From contig NZ_JAPJNQ010000005.1 in NCBI RefSeq assembly GCF_030826625.1, positions 1 through 37,882 of the forward strand: a stretch of 37,882 nucleotides of DNA, read 5' to 3'. Shown here one piece after another: positions 9,438 through 17,828 of this stretch (its first letter is position 1; the number at the start of each line of letters is the position of its first letter). This DNA comes from Corynebacterium sp. (GTDB lineage: Bacteria; Actinomycetota; Actinomycetes; Mycobacteriales; Mycobacteriaceae). The notes beneath the pieces were generated by a model. That model was not told the DNA's origin. It saw only the letters and a program-made list of their open reading frames with translations, and searched no databases. The position numbers were made by a program, and so were the translations under genes.

Positions 9438-10271
9438 GTGTCGTCGATCGTCGTCAAGCGCAAAACCGCCCGCATCACAGCCGGGGCCCTGGGTATCGCC
9501 GGTGTCGTCGGGCTTGCCTGGGTGGGTGATACCGCAGTGGCCGCCAATGTAGAGCGTCAAATTTCCGATGCGGTGCATGAAACTTATGCTCCACAGGCAG
9601 GGACCGCGCTAGAAACCGCCCCCTCGGTGTATGTCGGGGGAATCCCGTATTTGCAGGCGCTGCTGTCTTCGCAAGTGCCCGTGGTGGGGGTTTCCGCGCT
9701 GGATGTCGAGGTTGATGGCGTGGGCATGGTGAACACGGGCGTGACGCTGCAGGGGGTCAAAGCTGAGGCCAACCAGGTGTGGTCTGGTGATTTCGTCGGC
9801 TCGAACGCACAATCTATGCGACGCACGCTGCGTCTTGATGGCGTGGCCATGGGGCAATGGCTGGGCATGAGCGATCTGACGATCTCGCACCCGAAAAACA
9901 TCTCGCCTGGCGGTGGCACCGCGACCGAAGCCGTATTCCAGGGGCGTCCACCGGGGTTTCACGAGCCGGTATCGGTCTTGACGACGCTGCGGCTGGTCGG
10001 CGATGAATTTCAGCTGCGGCCAACCAAGATCGTGCAATCCTCGGTGCACCCGGAGGATGCCGACGACGATGCCCTGGCCGCATTCGATCTCACCGTCGAT
10101 ACCACGCAACTGCCACTGGATAGGGCTGCGGATGCCGTCTACCTAGAAGGCGGTTCGATCGTCTTCGAGGCCGTGCGCAACAACGTCATCGTACAGCCGG
10201 AACACCTCTCCCCGGTTGGCAACGCTGCGCAGCCGGGCAGCGCGGCTAGAAAACCCACTGAGCACGGCTAA
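9438..10271 (+). CDS. lmeA: LmeA-like phospholipid-binding protein (DUF2993)
   Basis: The 277-residue protein has an N-terminal signal or anchor helix (about residues 11-36, TAGALGIAGVVGLAWVG) and then the DUF2993 fold of LmeA, a periplasmic phospholipid-binding protein needed for normal lipomannan length in mycobacteria. The segments YVGGIPYLQALLS and ALDVEVDGVGM resemble the family. The neighbouring order with mshD and the Rv0811c-Rv0813c homologues also matches mycobacteria, where LmeA is Rv0817c. The GTG start at 9438 has GAGGA overlapping the start codon, too close to act as a ribosome-binding site. A TATGAA box 6 nt upstream suggests a leaderless mRNA. The start is therefore uncertain. 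The lipomannan role in this organism is inferred. Confidence 0.78.
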   Translation: MSSIVVKRKTARITAGALGIAGVVGLAWVGDTAVAANVERQISDAVHETYAPQAGTALETAPSVYVGGIPYLQALLSSQVPVVGVSALDVEVDGVGMVNTGVTLQGVKAEANQVWSGDFVGSNAQSMRRTLRLDGVAMGQWLGMSDLTISHPKNISPGGGTATEAVFQGRPPGFHEPVSVLTTLRLVGDEFQLRPTKIVQSSVHPEDADDDALAAFDLTVDTTQLPLDRAADAVYLEGGSIVFEAVRNNVIVQPEHLSPVGNAAQPGSAARKPTEHG

Positions 10272-10292
10272 AAGACCCACTGGAAGCTATAA

Positions 10293-11327
10293 CTAGATCC
10301 GGAACAAGTCGCGCAGTACCGCCCACACACCGCGCTGTTGGACGGGGATGATCTCTTCCGGCGAGAACACCTCGATCGCATCCGGAATGCTGTTCAGCTC
10401 CACGGATTTCAGCTTGCCCTGGGTTTCGCCGTCGGCCTGAAAGCGCAGTTCATCCTCACATTCCAGGGTGATGCGGGTGGCGTCGTCGAAACGCAGCGTG
10501 CGAGCATCGGTGAACTTATTCAACCGGCCTGCGCTATCTGCCCCGAACAGGTGCAGTAGCCCAACGAATCCACCGAAACCACGCAGGTCGGTGAGCCCAA
10601 AGGTACCCAGCCCCTTATCGAAGGAATTGCGCGGGTTCGTGACCACCGGCAGTGGGCCCAAAAACGTCCACGGATTCGTATTCGAGGCGAATACCAGCGG
10701 GGCTTCGTCGATGCGCTGGGTTTGTCCGTCGGCAGATTCTGCCTCCGCGGTGATTTTCGGTGGGGCGTTCAGAATGCGTCGCCAAGCCTGATACGAGATG
10801 CGCAAATACCGCAGCGGAGTGGCCGCAAAGCCTTGTTCCCGCAGGCGGTCGATGCTGTGCAACACGTCCGCGTCGATGCCAATTCCGGCGTTGATGGCGA
10901 ACCAGCGATCATTCCAGGTGCCGAGACGAATGCGGCGCCGCAGATTCTTCTTAATGTGGTTGACCAGCAGCTCTGTAGTGTGCACCGCATCGAGCGGGTA
11001 GCCCAGCGCGCGCACGAAGACGTTCGCCGAACCGGTGGGAATCACTGCAAGAGCTGGCACCTCCGATGCTTTACGACGATCATCGCCAACCTTGCCCAAC
11101 AAACCGTTAACGACCTCATTGACCGTGCCGTCGCCACCGACGGCGATCACAACGTCGTAATCATCCCGGCTAAGCCCGCGCGTCATATCTTCTGCGTGCC
11201 CTGCATAATGGGTGAACTTGGTGATCAAATGCGAGTCATCGATGCTGCGCACCAAAGGGATGATGCGTCGGAACAACTCGTTGGTTTGCGAGGTCGAATT
11301 CGGATTAGCAATTAACAAAATGCGCAC
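10293..11327 (-). CDS. Diacylglycerol/lipid kinase family protein
   Basis: The 344-residue protein belongs to the DagK/YegS-like lipid kinase family, which phosphorylates diacylglycerol or related lipids with ATP. It has IANPNSTSQTNELFRRIIP at the start, the nucleotide-binding VIAVGGDGTVNEVVNG motif at about residues 60-75, PTGSANVFVRALG and the C-terminal YVGGFVG-like beta-sandwich region ending in QADGE. In corynebacteria it could act in phosphatidate recycling or in mannoside lipid synthesis; the substrate is not shown. The start is a GTG. It is divergent from the nitrobindin-like gene, and its stop lies 22 bp after the lmeA-like gene stop (convergent). Confidence 0.88.
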   Translation of the reverse strand: MRILLIANPNSTSQTNELFRRIIPLVRSIDDSHLITKFTHYAGHAEDMTRGLSRDDYDVVIAVGGDGTVNEVVNGLLGKVGDDRRKASEVPALAVIPTGSANVFVRALGYPLDAVHTTELLVNHIKKNLRRRIRLGTWNDRWFAINAGIGIDADVLHSIDRLREQGFAATPLRYLRISYQAWRRILNAPPKITAEAESADGQTQRIDEAPLVFASNTNPWTFLGPLPVVTNPRNSFDKGLGTFGLTDLRGFGGFVGLLHLFGADSAGRLNKFTDARTLRFDDATRITLECEDELRFQADGETQGKLKSVELNSIPDAIEVFSPEEIIPVQQRGVWAVLRDLFRI

Positions 11328-11388
11328 GAATGACTAGGTTAGCCCATGACAGCCACCACCTGGGCACATTCTGGGCATATTCAGCCCA

Positions 11389-11417
11389 TTACACGCGGGG
11401 GCAGGCCACGGTAGAAT
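11389..11417 (+). promoter_or_regulatory. Likely leaderless promoter of the nitrobindin-like gene
   Basis: TTACAC (11389-11394), a 17-bp spacer and TAGAAT (11412-11417) end 8 nt before the ATG at 11426. There is no Shine-Dalgarno sequence, so the message is probably leaderless. Confidence 0.6.
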
Positions 11418-11425
11418 TTACAATT

Positions 11426-12091
11426 ATGACTTCCGAGGAGCAGAACAACCCGAAAGACCAGGTAAACCCAAATATGCGCCTGGATGGCAACGAAGCCGTC
11501 AACCTGGCCGAGCAGCAGGCGAAAAAGACCGCCCACAAGAACATCCCGCAGACGGGCTTGGGCGCGCTGCCAGTCCCGGATGACACCGCGAACCTGCGTT
11601 ACGGCCCTAACCTCAACGACGGTTTGTTGGGAGTGCTGCCACTGATTGGTGTGTGGCGTGGCGAAGGCCAGGCGATTACTGCCGATGGCCAGCACACCTT
11701 TGGCCAGGAGATCACGTTCTCCCACAACGGCGAAAACCACGTGAAATACGATTCCCGCACCTGGATCATCGACGAAGATGGCAAGCCAGCCGGTGCTTCC
11801 CGACGCGAAACTGGCTACCTGCGTATCGACGGCAAGGATGCCATGGAGCTGACCTATACCTCCTCCGACGGCATCGTGGAGATCATGTACGGCCAGCCAC
11901 ACAACGAGCGTTCCTGGGAGCTGGAATCGGCTTCGACCATGGTCACCGAAACCGGCCCGAAGACGCTCGGCCCCGGCAAGCGTCTCTACGGCCTGATGCC
12001 GAATAATGATCTGGGCTGGGTTGACGAGCGCGTCACCGACGGCGAGCTAGCTCCATACATGTCAGCGCAGCTGCAACGCGTCGCAGGTTAA
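11426..12091 (+). CDS. Ferric nitrobindin-like / FABP-like beta-barrel protein
   Basis: The 221-residue protein is the corynebacterial homologue of the Rv0813c/nitrobindin (THAP4-type) fold. A polar N-terminal extension of about 60 residues precedes the GVWRGEGQ entry motif, FGQEITFSHNGENHVKYDSRTW and RRETGYLRI. In true nitrobindins a His near the C-terminus binds the heme iron. Here the matching stretch reads LAPYMSAQLQRVAG and no His is present, so classical heme ligation is probably lost. Corynebacterial members of this family are generally labelled ferric nitrobindin-like for that reason. The ATG at 11426 is chosen over 11330 because conserved homologues start near MTSEEQ and a promoter lies just upstream. 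Ligand and function are unknown. Confidence 0.85.
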   Translation: MTSEEQNNPKDQVNPNMRLDGNEAVNLAEQQAKKTAHKNIPQTGLGALPVPDDTANLRYGPNLNDGLLGVLPLIGVWRGEGQAITADGQHTFGQEITFSHNGENHVKYDSRTWIIDEDGKPAGASRRETGYLRIDGKDAMELTYTSSDGIVEIMYGQPHNERSWELESASTMVTETGPKTLGPGKRLYGLMPNNDLGWVDERVTDGELAPYMSAQLQRVAG

Positions 12092-12181
12092 TTGCACGCA
12101 GCTGTAAAGCGCGCGGCTGGCTCATTGCACGTAGCCGGTTACTTGCTTGACCCGCTGAGCCCCGCAATTGCGCGTGGCTGG
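12091..12181. repeat. Degenerate repeat in the gap before the pabC-like gene
   Basis: Three related 14-15-bp units, ATTGCACGCAGCTG (12091), ATTGCACGTAGCCGG (12124) and ATTGCGCGTGGCTGG (12167), fill the 91-bp gap between two convergent genes. A fourth weaker copy lacks the first bases (GCGCGCGGCTGG at 12109). Confidence 0.55.
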
Positions 12182-12182
12182 G

Positions 12183-13172
12183 CTAGACGCTCAGCGCGCG
12201 GACAATGAGTTCCCGAATTTCTTCGTGGTTGGCAGGTTCGGGCAACGCCGTGCCACCGAGGTCGATCACTCGCACCGCGATGCGCACCGAAGAGACCAAC
12301 CACACCGATTCCGCCTGGTACAGTTCCGCGACTGTAACCGGGCGGTTTTCGCATGCCCACCCCTGGTCGCGCGCATAGTCGAATACAGCAGCGACGGTGG
12401 TACCAGCCAGCACGTCGCCATCTGGGGTGACCATACTGCGCTTCCCGCTCGCAGGGTCGCACACCACCAGCAGCACCGTCGACGTTGCGCCTTCCAGCAC
12501 GCGAGCAGCGCTTGCCGACGCGTCGCTTGCCAACGCGTCGCTTGCAGGCTCCACGAAAATCACGTCGTCGAAGCCGCGGGCTTGGCGCAGCGCGGACATC
12601 GTGGCCGCGTAGTTCACGGTTTTCGCCCCGACTGTCGTCGACCAGCCGCGCGGTGCTAACTGTGCGCGCACGCCATCACGGCGTTGCTGGAGCACAGAAT
12701 CTGGCACCGGGATGATCACTAACCAGGCCGTCGGAGTCGGCCCCACATGCTGCTCTCCGGCATACGGCTGGCCGTCCTGGACCACCTGCTGCCCCGCATA
12801 CGGCCCCACATGCTGCCGGCCACGCGAATACGTCCAGGTGCATTTCGCATCCGGCACCTGTGCACCCGCCGGAAACTGCTGCTGCCAATCCGCGACGGCC
12901 ACCGCGGTCACCTCCTGCCACAAATCACGTTGCGGGACCGGCAAATCCAATCGCTGCGCCGAACGCTGCAACCGATCCAGATGGCGTCGCAAATTCGCGG
13001 CATGCCCCGCGCGCACCAGCACCGATTCAAAAACGGCTTCCCCGCGAGTAACCGCGGCGTCGTCCCAGAACACCACGGGCTGGCTAGGATCGTGGCGCTG
13101 GAAGGCTTCGGCCTGCACATCCAGGGTGTAGACGATGGGCTGGGCACGGGTCGCTGGAGACTGCTCACACAT
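12183..13172 (-). CDS. pabC: Class IV aminotransferase, 4-amino-4-deoxychorismate lyase-like
   Basis: The 329-residue PLP protein has the class IV fold. WDDAAVTRGEAVFESVLV is near the start, the PLP Lys is in VGAKTVNYAATMSALRQA, then LEGATSTVLLVV and the C-terminal VSSVRIAVRVIDLGG. It is the Rv0812-type gene, annotated as amino acid aminotransferase or aminodeoxychorismate lyase; the latter yields 4-aminobenzoate for folate. The neighbouring folate-binding ygfZ-like gene is divergent and shares a promoter region. Two low-complexity inserts lengthen it: about residues 114-145, a Gln/Gly/Pro segment with QHVGP twice and YAG-Q/E-Q twice, and about 207-230 (SDALASDASASAA), encoded by repeats of about 15 bp. 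Lyase versus branched-chain or D-amino-acid aminotransferase cannot be settled by reading. Confidence 0.8.
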   Translation of the reverse strand: MCEQSPATRAQPIVYTLDVQAEAFQRHDPSQPVVFWDDAAVTRGEAVFESVLVRAGHAANLRRHLDRLQRSAQRLDLPVPQRDLWQEVTAVAVADWQQQFPAGAQVPDAKCTWTYSRGRQHVGPYAGQQVVQDGQPYAGEQHVGPTPTAWLVIIPVPDSVLQQRRDGVRAQLAPRGWSTTVGAKTVNYAATMSALRQARGFDDVIFVEPASDALASDASASAARVLEGATSTVLLVVCDPASGKRSMVTPDGDVLAGTTVAAVFDYARDQGWACENRPVTVAELYQAESVWLVSSVRIAVRVIDLGGTALPEPANHEEIRELIVRALSV

Positions 13173-13212
13173 GTCATGGATTATGCCAAGGATCTGGCGC
13201 TACCATGGTGGT

Positions 13213-14409
13213 GTGACTACGCAATACCGTTCTGTACTGCTCCAGCGCCCGAACGCGATGGCTTATCAGGAAGATCCCCCACACGCGGATGTAGCCGGGG
13301 TGGCCTGGCATTATGGTGAGCCTCTGAACGAGCAACGGGCGATAGAATCCACCGGCGCGATCATCGACCGCTCGCATCGACGAGTATTAAAAGTAACCGG
13401 CCCGGAAGCCGCCGCGTTCTTGCATAACCTGCTTTCGCAAAAGCTTGACGACGTCAGCGCTGGCTGGTCTGGCTCCGCTTTGGACTTAGATACCCAGGGG
13501 CGCATCGTGCACACCATGGATATCGCGGTGAACAGCGACGATTCTAGTGACGACGACGGCGGCGAGCTGGCATTTTATCTGGACTGTGAGGCCAGCCAGT
13601 TTGATTCGCTGCGGGATTTCTTGCAGAAGATGATCTTCTGGTCCAAAGTCACGATCGACGAGGCCGAGCTCGCGATCCTGACAGTACTGGGCGGGCCTGC
13701 CGAACTCACGCTGCCATCGCAGACTATGTATTCGCGCAAGGTTTCGACAAAACGCACCGCTGGTGCCGCTAGTGCAACCGCTGGTGCCGCTGGTGCCGCT
13801 AGTGCAACCGCCGCTGCTTCCGGTTCTGTGACCACTACCGGCCTGTGGGCAACCAGCCGCACCGATATCGCGGTGCCCCGCGCAGAACTCGAGACTGCCA
13901 CCGCGGAGCTGGAAAATTCCGGGCTGCAACTGGCTGGCTTGATGGCCTATACCGCCGAGCGCGTCAAAGCCTTGGAAGCGGAATCAGTAGATCTGGACGA
14001 AAAATCCATCCCGCATGAGATCCCACATTGGATCGGCCGCGGCGAACGCGTTGGTGCAGTTCACCTAGAAAAAGGGTGCTACCGCGGGCAAGAAACCGTC
14101 GCCCGGGTAGAAAACCTGGGGCGCAGCCCGCGACTTCTGGTTTTGCTGCACCTGGATGGTTCGGCGCCGACGATGCCCAGCCCGGGTGCAGAGATTCAAG
14201 CGAATGGTCGTCGCGTCGGCAAGCTGGGTACGGTGATCGACGATTGTGATTATGGCCCGATCGCTCTGGGTGTGGTCAAGCGCTCCGCACTGGATGCAGG
14301 ACAGGTCAACATCGGTGATGTTGCAGCGAGCATCGACGCAGAATCTATCCCGGTAGAAGAGGGAGAAAAGGCAGGTCGCGCGGCAATTAACAAGCTGCGC
14401 GGACGTTAA
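13213..14409 (+). CDS. ygfZ: YgfZ/GcvT-like folate-binding protein
   Basis: The 398-residue protein is a tetrahydrofolate-binding GcvT-fold protein of the YgfZ/CAF17 type, which supports iron-sulfur cluster assembly or repair in other bacteria. The signature KGCYRGQETVAR is present in the C-terminal half, preceded by IPHEIPHWIGRGERVGAVH. The N-terminal part has AIIDRSHRRVLKVTGPEAAAFLHNLLSQ. A low-complexity insert at about residues 176-209 (TAGAASATAGAAGAASATA) is encoded by a perfect 24-bp direct repeat 30 bp apart. The GTG at 13213 follows TACCAT with a 6-nt gap, a leaderless arrangement; the upstream open frame overlaps the divergent pabC-like gene. It matches Rv0811c in synteny. Confidence 0.88.
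   Translation: MTTQYRSVLLQRPNAMAYQEDPPHADVAGVAWHYGEPLNEQRAIESTGAIIDRSHRRVLKVTGPEAAAFLHNLLSQKLDDVSAGWSGSALDLDTQGRIVHTMDIAVNSDDSSDDDGGELAFYLDCEASQFDSLRDFLQKMIFWSKVTIDEAELAILTVLGGPAELTLPSQTMYSRKVSTKRTAGAASATAGAAGAASATAAASGSVTTTGLWATSRTDIAVPRAELETATAELENSGLQLAGLMAYTAERVKALEAESVDLDEKSIPHEIPHWIGRGERVGAVHLEKGCYRGQETVARVENLGRSPRLLVLLHLDGSAPTMPSPGAEIQANGRRVGKLGTVIDDCDYGPIALGVVKRSALDAGQVNIGDVAASIDAESIPVEEGEKAGRAAINKLRGR
13757..13810 (+). repeat. Perfect 24-bp direct repeat inside the ygfZ-like gene
   Basis: The 24-bp unit at 13757-13780 (starting CCGCTGGTGCCGCTAGTG) is repeated exactly at 13787-13810. The 30-bp offset keeps the frame and encodes two copies of an Ala/Gly/Ser/Thr-rich decapeptide. Confidence 0.9.
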
Positions 14410-14522
14410 TTATCCCCCGGTGCAGAATTTTTTGCGGTTTTGCTCTATCCTGTAACACAGGACGAATAAAAAGCAGATGGGGCATCCGAATTCCCTGGAT
14501 TGCCCTTAACCCAAAGGGGGTC

Positions 14523-14702
14523 ATGGCTATGGGTCGAGGACGCCAAAAGGCAAAGCAGACTAAAGTTGCCCGGGAGCTGAAGTACAACTCCCCAGCAATG
14601 GATCTGGACTCGCTCCAGAAAGAGCTCGCCTCACAACCACCGGGACGTGGCTGGTCGGATGATTCCGATGATGACTACGACTCGGATCGCTACGAAGACT
14701 AG
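14523..14702 (+). CDS. DUF3073 small protein
   Basis: This 59-residue protein starts MAMGRGRQKAKQTKVAREL and ends in an acidic DDSDDDYDSDRYED tail. That is the DUF3073 pattern found across actinobacteria next to purM (Rv0810c). It is charged at both ends, basic then acidic, with a YNSPAMDLDSLQKEL middle, and its function is unknown. AAAGGGGG precedes the ATG at 14523; the ATG at 14529 is possible too. It is convergent with purM, with a long hairpin between them. Confidence 0.92.
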   Translation: MAMGRGRQKAKQTKVARELKYNSPAMDLDSLQKELASQPPGRGWSDDSDDDYDSDRYED

Positions 14703-14760
14703 CCATTCGGCTTCCCGCGAAACCGCGGTAGCTGGGCTGTAGTTTTTCTACCCCGTTTAC

Positions 14761-14808
14761 ACCCCTTCCGGATATAGCAGGAAAACCACCTGCATTTCCG
14801 GAAGGGGT
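14761..14808. terminator. Hairpin between the DUF3073 gene and purM
   Basis: ACCCCTTCCGGA (14761-14772) and TCCGGAAGGGGT (14797-14808) pair perfectly over 12 bp, and an inner GCAGG/CCTGC stem extends it. It sits between convergent genes. There is no strong T-run on either side, so termination is probable but not certain. Confidence 0.65.
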
Positions 14809-14910
14809 AGTTGTGTGGATATTGCAAGCCTGGGGATACTGCAAGCCCGGGACTAGACCAGAACTCCCGCAGGGCCACGGAAGGTCGCGGCCAGCCAGCC
14901 CCGTGACCGG

Positions 14911-15999
14911 CTAGAACTGTGGGTGTTCACCGTGCATGACGACGCGTGGCGCATCCGCAGCGTCTTCAACTGCGCGAACAGTGCCCAACTCCCAGGCGTC
15001 GATGTGGCGAGCGGTCAATACTGCCAGCGCACGGTCGCGGTCCTCCGGTGCGACGACGGCGATCATTCCCACACCCATGTTGAAGGTTTCTTCCATGGCT
15101 TCGAGGCTGACGTTGCCGGTTTCGGCGATCTTGCGGAAAATCGGGCCCGGAGTCCAGGTGGTGCGGTAAACGTCGGCAGCTAACCCTGCTGGGATTACCC
15201 GCTCCAGGTTTTTCGCCAATCCACCACCGGTGACGTGGCAGAACACCGAGACCTTGCACTCGGACATTAGCTCGAGGCAGTCTTTGGCATAAATGCGGGT
15301 CGGCTCCAACAATTCTTCGCCGAGGGTGCGGCCGAATTCTTCAATATGGCCATCCAGTGGCAGCTGGGCTTGTTCCAGTAAGACGTGGCGGGCCAGCGAA
15401 TAACCATTGGAGTGCAGGCCGGACGATGCCATGGCGATCACCACATCATCCTCGTTGACTTTTTCTGGCCCGAGCACTTCGTCAGCCTCGACGACGCCGA
15501 CGGCGGTGGCAGAAACGTCGTATTCGTTTTCCCCCATCACGCCTGGGTGTTCAGCGGTTTCTCCGCCCAACAGTGCGCATCCCGCGGTAACGCAGCCTTC
15601 AGCGATGCCACCGACAATATCGGCGACTTTCTCCGGGTATACCTTGCCGATGGCCAGGTAGTCCTGCAAAAACAGTGGCTCGGCACCGCAGCAGATCAGG
15701 TCATCCACGCACATCGCCACCAGGTCGATGCCGATGGTGTCGTGTTTATCCATCGCCTGGGCAACAGCTAATTTCGTGCCCACGCCATCCGAACCAGATG
15801 CTAGTAGTGGCTCGCGGTATTTACCCAACGCGAACAGACCAGCAAAGCCACCGAGGTCGCCGCGGACCTCCGGGCGGGTGGCACGCTTGGCGTGCGGTTT
15901 AATCAGCTCGACGGCTTGCTCACCGGCTTCAACACTCACGCCAGCATCGGCATAAGTTGGGGAATCCGGTTGTGCACCAGGCTGAGGAGAATTCGTCAT
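14911..15999 (-). CDS. purM: Phosphoribosylformylglycinamidine cyclo-ligase (AIR synthetase)
   Basis: The 362-residue enzyme closes FGAM to 5-aminoimidazole ribonucleotide with ATP, the fifth purine step. It has the PurM family landmarks: SPTYADAGVSVEAGEQAVELIKPH at the start, ASGSDGVGTKLAVAQ, GIDLVAMCVDDLICCGAEPLFLQDYL, ALLGGETAEHPG and HVTGGGLAKNLERVIP. Length is normal. It follows purF on the same strand after a 96-bp gap filled partly by a tandem repeat. An AGGAC lies 11 nt before the ATG, a weak ribosome-binding site. Confidence 0.97.
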   Translation of the reverse strand: MTNSPQPGAQPDSPTYADAGVSVEAGEQAVELIKPHAKRATRPEVRGDLGGFAGLFALGKYREPLLASGSDGVGTKLAVAQAMDKHDTIGIDLVAMCVDDLICCGAEPLFLQDYLAIGKVYPEKVADIVGGIAEGCVTAGCALLGGETAEHPGVMGENEYDVSATAVGVVEADEVLGPEKVNEDDVVIAMASSGLHSNGYSLARHVLLEQAQLPLDGHIEEFGRTLGEELLEPTRIYAKDCLELMSECKVSVFCHVTGGGLAKNLERVIPAGLAADVYRTTWTPGPIFRKIAETGNVSLEAMEETFNMGVGMIAVVAPEDRDRALAVLTARHIDAWELGTVRAVEDAADAPRVVMHGEHPQF

Positions 16000-16037
16000 A
16001 ATTGTGTGTTGTCCTTGTATTTTCGTTTAATCGTATG

Positions 16038-16085
16038 CCGTTTGGTTGAAATCCCGGCTAGTTGAAATTCCGTTTGGTTGAATTT
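16038..16085. repeat. Three 16-bp tandem repeats between purF and purM
   Basis: The units are CCGTTTGGTTGAAATC (16038-16053), CCGGCTAGTTGAAATT (16054-16069) and CCGTTTGGTTGAATTT (16070-16085). They occupy half of the purF-purM gap inside the likely transcript. Confidence 0.85.
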
Positions 16086-16095
16086 CCGCCGAGCT

Positions 16096-17655
16096 CTACG
16101 AGTTTGTACTGCGCGTCGAAGCCGCCGAAGCCGTCGAATTCGGCATTGCCGGGTTGCCCAACAGGGTGCGCACTGCGTCGGCATTGCTGTTGCCTTCTGG
16201 AAGCCCCAGTGGGTATTTACCGTCGAAGCACGCCGTGCACAGTTGCTGCGCCGGCTGCTCCGTGGCCGCCACCATCTCGTCGATAGAGACAAAGCCCAAG
16301 CTATCCGCGCCGATGGCCGTGCGGATGGTTTCAGTCATGCCCTCCAGCGAATCGTCCCCGCCGATGTTCGCGATCAACTCGGCCGGGGTGGCGAAGTCGA
16401 TCCCGTAGAAGCATGGCCACTTCACCGGTGGCGAGGCAATCCGCACGTGCACCTCGGCAGCGCCGGCCTCACGCAACATCTTGATCAGTGCGCGCTGGGT
16501 GTTACCGCGGACGATGGAATCATCCACCACCACCAACCGCTGGCCCTCAATGACCTCGCGCAGCGGGTTCAACTTCAAACGGATACCCAACTGCCGTAGC
16601 GTTTGCGTCGGCTGGATGAAGGTGCGCTGCACGTAGGCGTTTTTCACCAGACCCTGGCCGAAAGGAATGCCAGATTCGCGGGCATAGCCCACCGCAGCGG
16701 GGGTGCCGGATTCCGGCACCGGGATCACCAAATCGCCATCCGCCGGGTGGGTCTGCGCCAGACGCTTACCAATCTCCAGACGAGTGGCGTTAACGTTGCG
16801 TCCACGAATCGTGGAATCTGGGCGTGCCAGGTAAACGTATTCAAAAACGCAACCTTTGTGCGTGGTTTCCGCGAAGCGCTGGGTACGCACACCGGCTTCA
16901 TCGATAGCGATCAACTCGCCCGGTTCGATCTCGCGGATGAACTGCGCGCCGACAATATCCAACGCGCAGGTTTCCGAGGCCACAACCCAGCCGCGCTCCA
17001 AACGCCCCAGCACCAGCGGGCGCACGCCATGCGGATCACGAGCAGCATATAAGGTTTTGCCATCAGTGAACGTCAGCGAAAACGCGCCTTGTACCTTCGG
17101 CAGAAGCTGCGCGGCGGATTCCAAAACTGATTTTTCTTCGCTGACATCGTCGGCAAGCAACGCCGACATCACGGCCGTATCCGAGGAGGTATCCCCCTCA
17201 GTGATCACACCACGCTCTTCGGCCATGGTGCGAAGTTCCAGGTAATTGGTCAGGTTGCCGTTGTGTGCCAGAGCGACGTCGGTGCCGTTTTTCGAGGTAC
17301 CGAACATAGGCTGCACGTTGGCCCATTCTTTACCGCCGGCCGTCGAATAGCGGTTGTGGCCGATAGCAACGTCGCCTTGGAGGGATTCCAGCAGGGATTC
17401 ATCAAAAACATTCGAGACCAGCCCCATGTCTTTGAACACGAGCAGGCGGTCTTCCCCACCGACAGCCATGCCAGCGGCTTCTTGGCCACGATGCTGGATG
17501 GCGTAGAGGCCAAAGTAAGTTAGCTTCGAGACTTCTTGCCCCGGCGCCCACACTCCAAATACGCCGCATTCTTCGCGTGGTTTGGTTTCGCCGTGATCAT
17601 CGAAATCATCATGATTAGCATGGTCAGTAAATGTTTTGGCTACCACGCAGTTCAT
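16096..17655 (-). CDS. purF: Amidophosphoribosyltransferase
   Basis: The 519-residue enzyme makes 5-phosphoribosylamine from PRPP and glutamine, the first committed purine step. It is an Ntn hydrolase: the catalytic Cys is residue 30 in REECGVFGVW, so a 29-residue propeptide must be removed. The PRPP loop is RLVVVDDSIVRGNTQRA. The Cys in HKGCVFEYVYLARPD, KWPCFYGID and the CxxC in LCTACFDGKYP match the Fe-S cluster ligands of the B. subtilis-type enzyme, so a 4Fe-4S cluster is likely. No Shine-Dalgarno sequence is seen. The upstream gap holds a 13-bp repeat array. Confidence 0.97.
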   Translation of the reverse strand: MNCVVAKTFTDHANHDDFDDHGETKPREECGVFGVWAPGQEVSKLTYFGLYAIQHRGQEAAGMAVGGEDRLLVFKDMGLVSNVFDESLLESLQGDVAIGHNRYSTAGGKEWANVQPMFGTSKNGTDVALAHNGNLTNYLELRTMAEERGVITEGDTSSDTAVMSALLADDVSEEKSVLESAAQLLPKVQGAFSLTFTDGKTLYAARDPHGVRPLVLGRLERGWVVASETCALDIVGAQFIREIEPGELIAIDEAGVRTQRFAETTHKGCVFEYVYLARPDSTIRGRNVNATRLEIGKRLAQTHPADGDLVIPVPESGTPAAVGYARESGIPFGQGLVKNAYVQRTFIQPTQTLRQLGIRLKLNPLREVIEGQRLVVVDDSIVRGNTQRALIKMLREAGAAEVHVRIASPPVKWPCFYGIDFATPAELIANIGGDDSLEGMTETIRTAIGADSLGFVSIDEMVAATEQPAQQLCTACFDGKYPLGLPEGNSNADAVRTLLGNPAMPNSTASAASTRSTNS

Positions 17656-17738
17656 CTTAACGGTTGCTGGGATAAACCGCTAACATCTGCCAGCAGGGGT
17701 AATTTTTCGCCACCGCCGCCGGGGCCAGGCGCGTGCTC

Positions 17739-17821
17739 ATCGCTGTTTGATCTCTTTGTCTGATCGCTCTATCTGATTGCCGTATGTAATCGCGCCGTCT
17801 CATTGCTGTATCTAATCGCTG
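17739..17821. repeat. Degenerate 13-bp tandem repeat upstream of purF
   Basis: Consecutive units beginning ATCGCT/ATTGC follow a 13-bp period: ATCTCTTTGTCTG (17750), ATCGCTCTATCTG (17763), ATTGCCGTATGTA (17776), ATCGCGCCGTCTC (17789), ATTGCTGTATCTA (17802), with partial units at both ends. They fill the gap between the sterol-carrier-like gene and purF. Confidence 0.75.
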
Positions 17822-17828
17822 CACCACT

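Noticed and set aside
17739..17821. DnaA-box cluster or origin
   Set aside because: The 13-bp units do not contain the TTATCCACA-type box and no replication genes are near.
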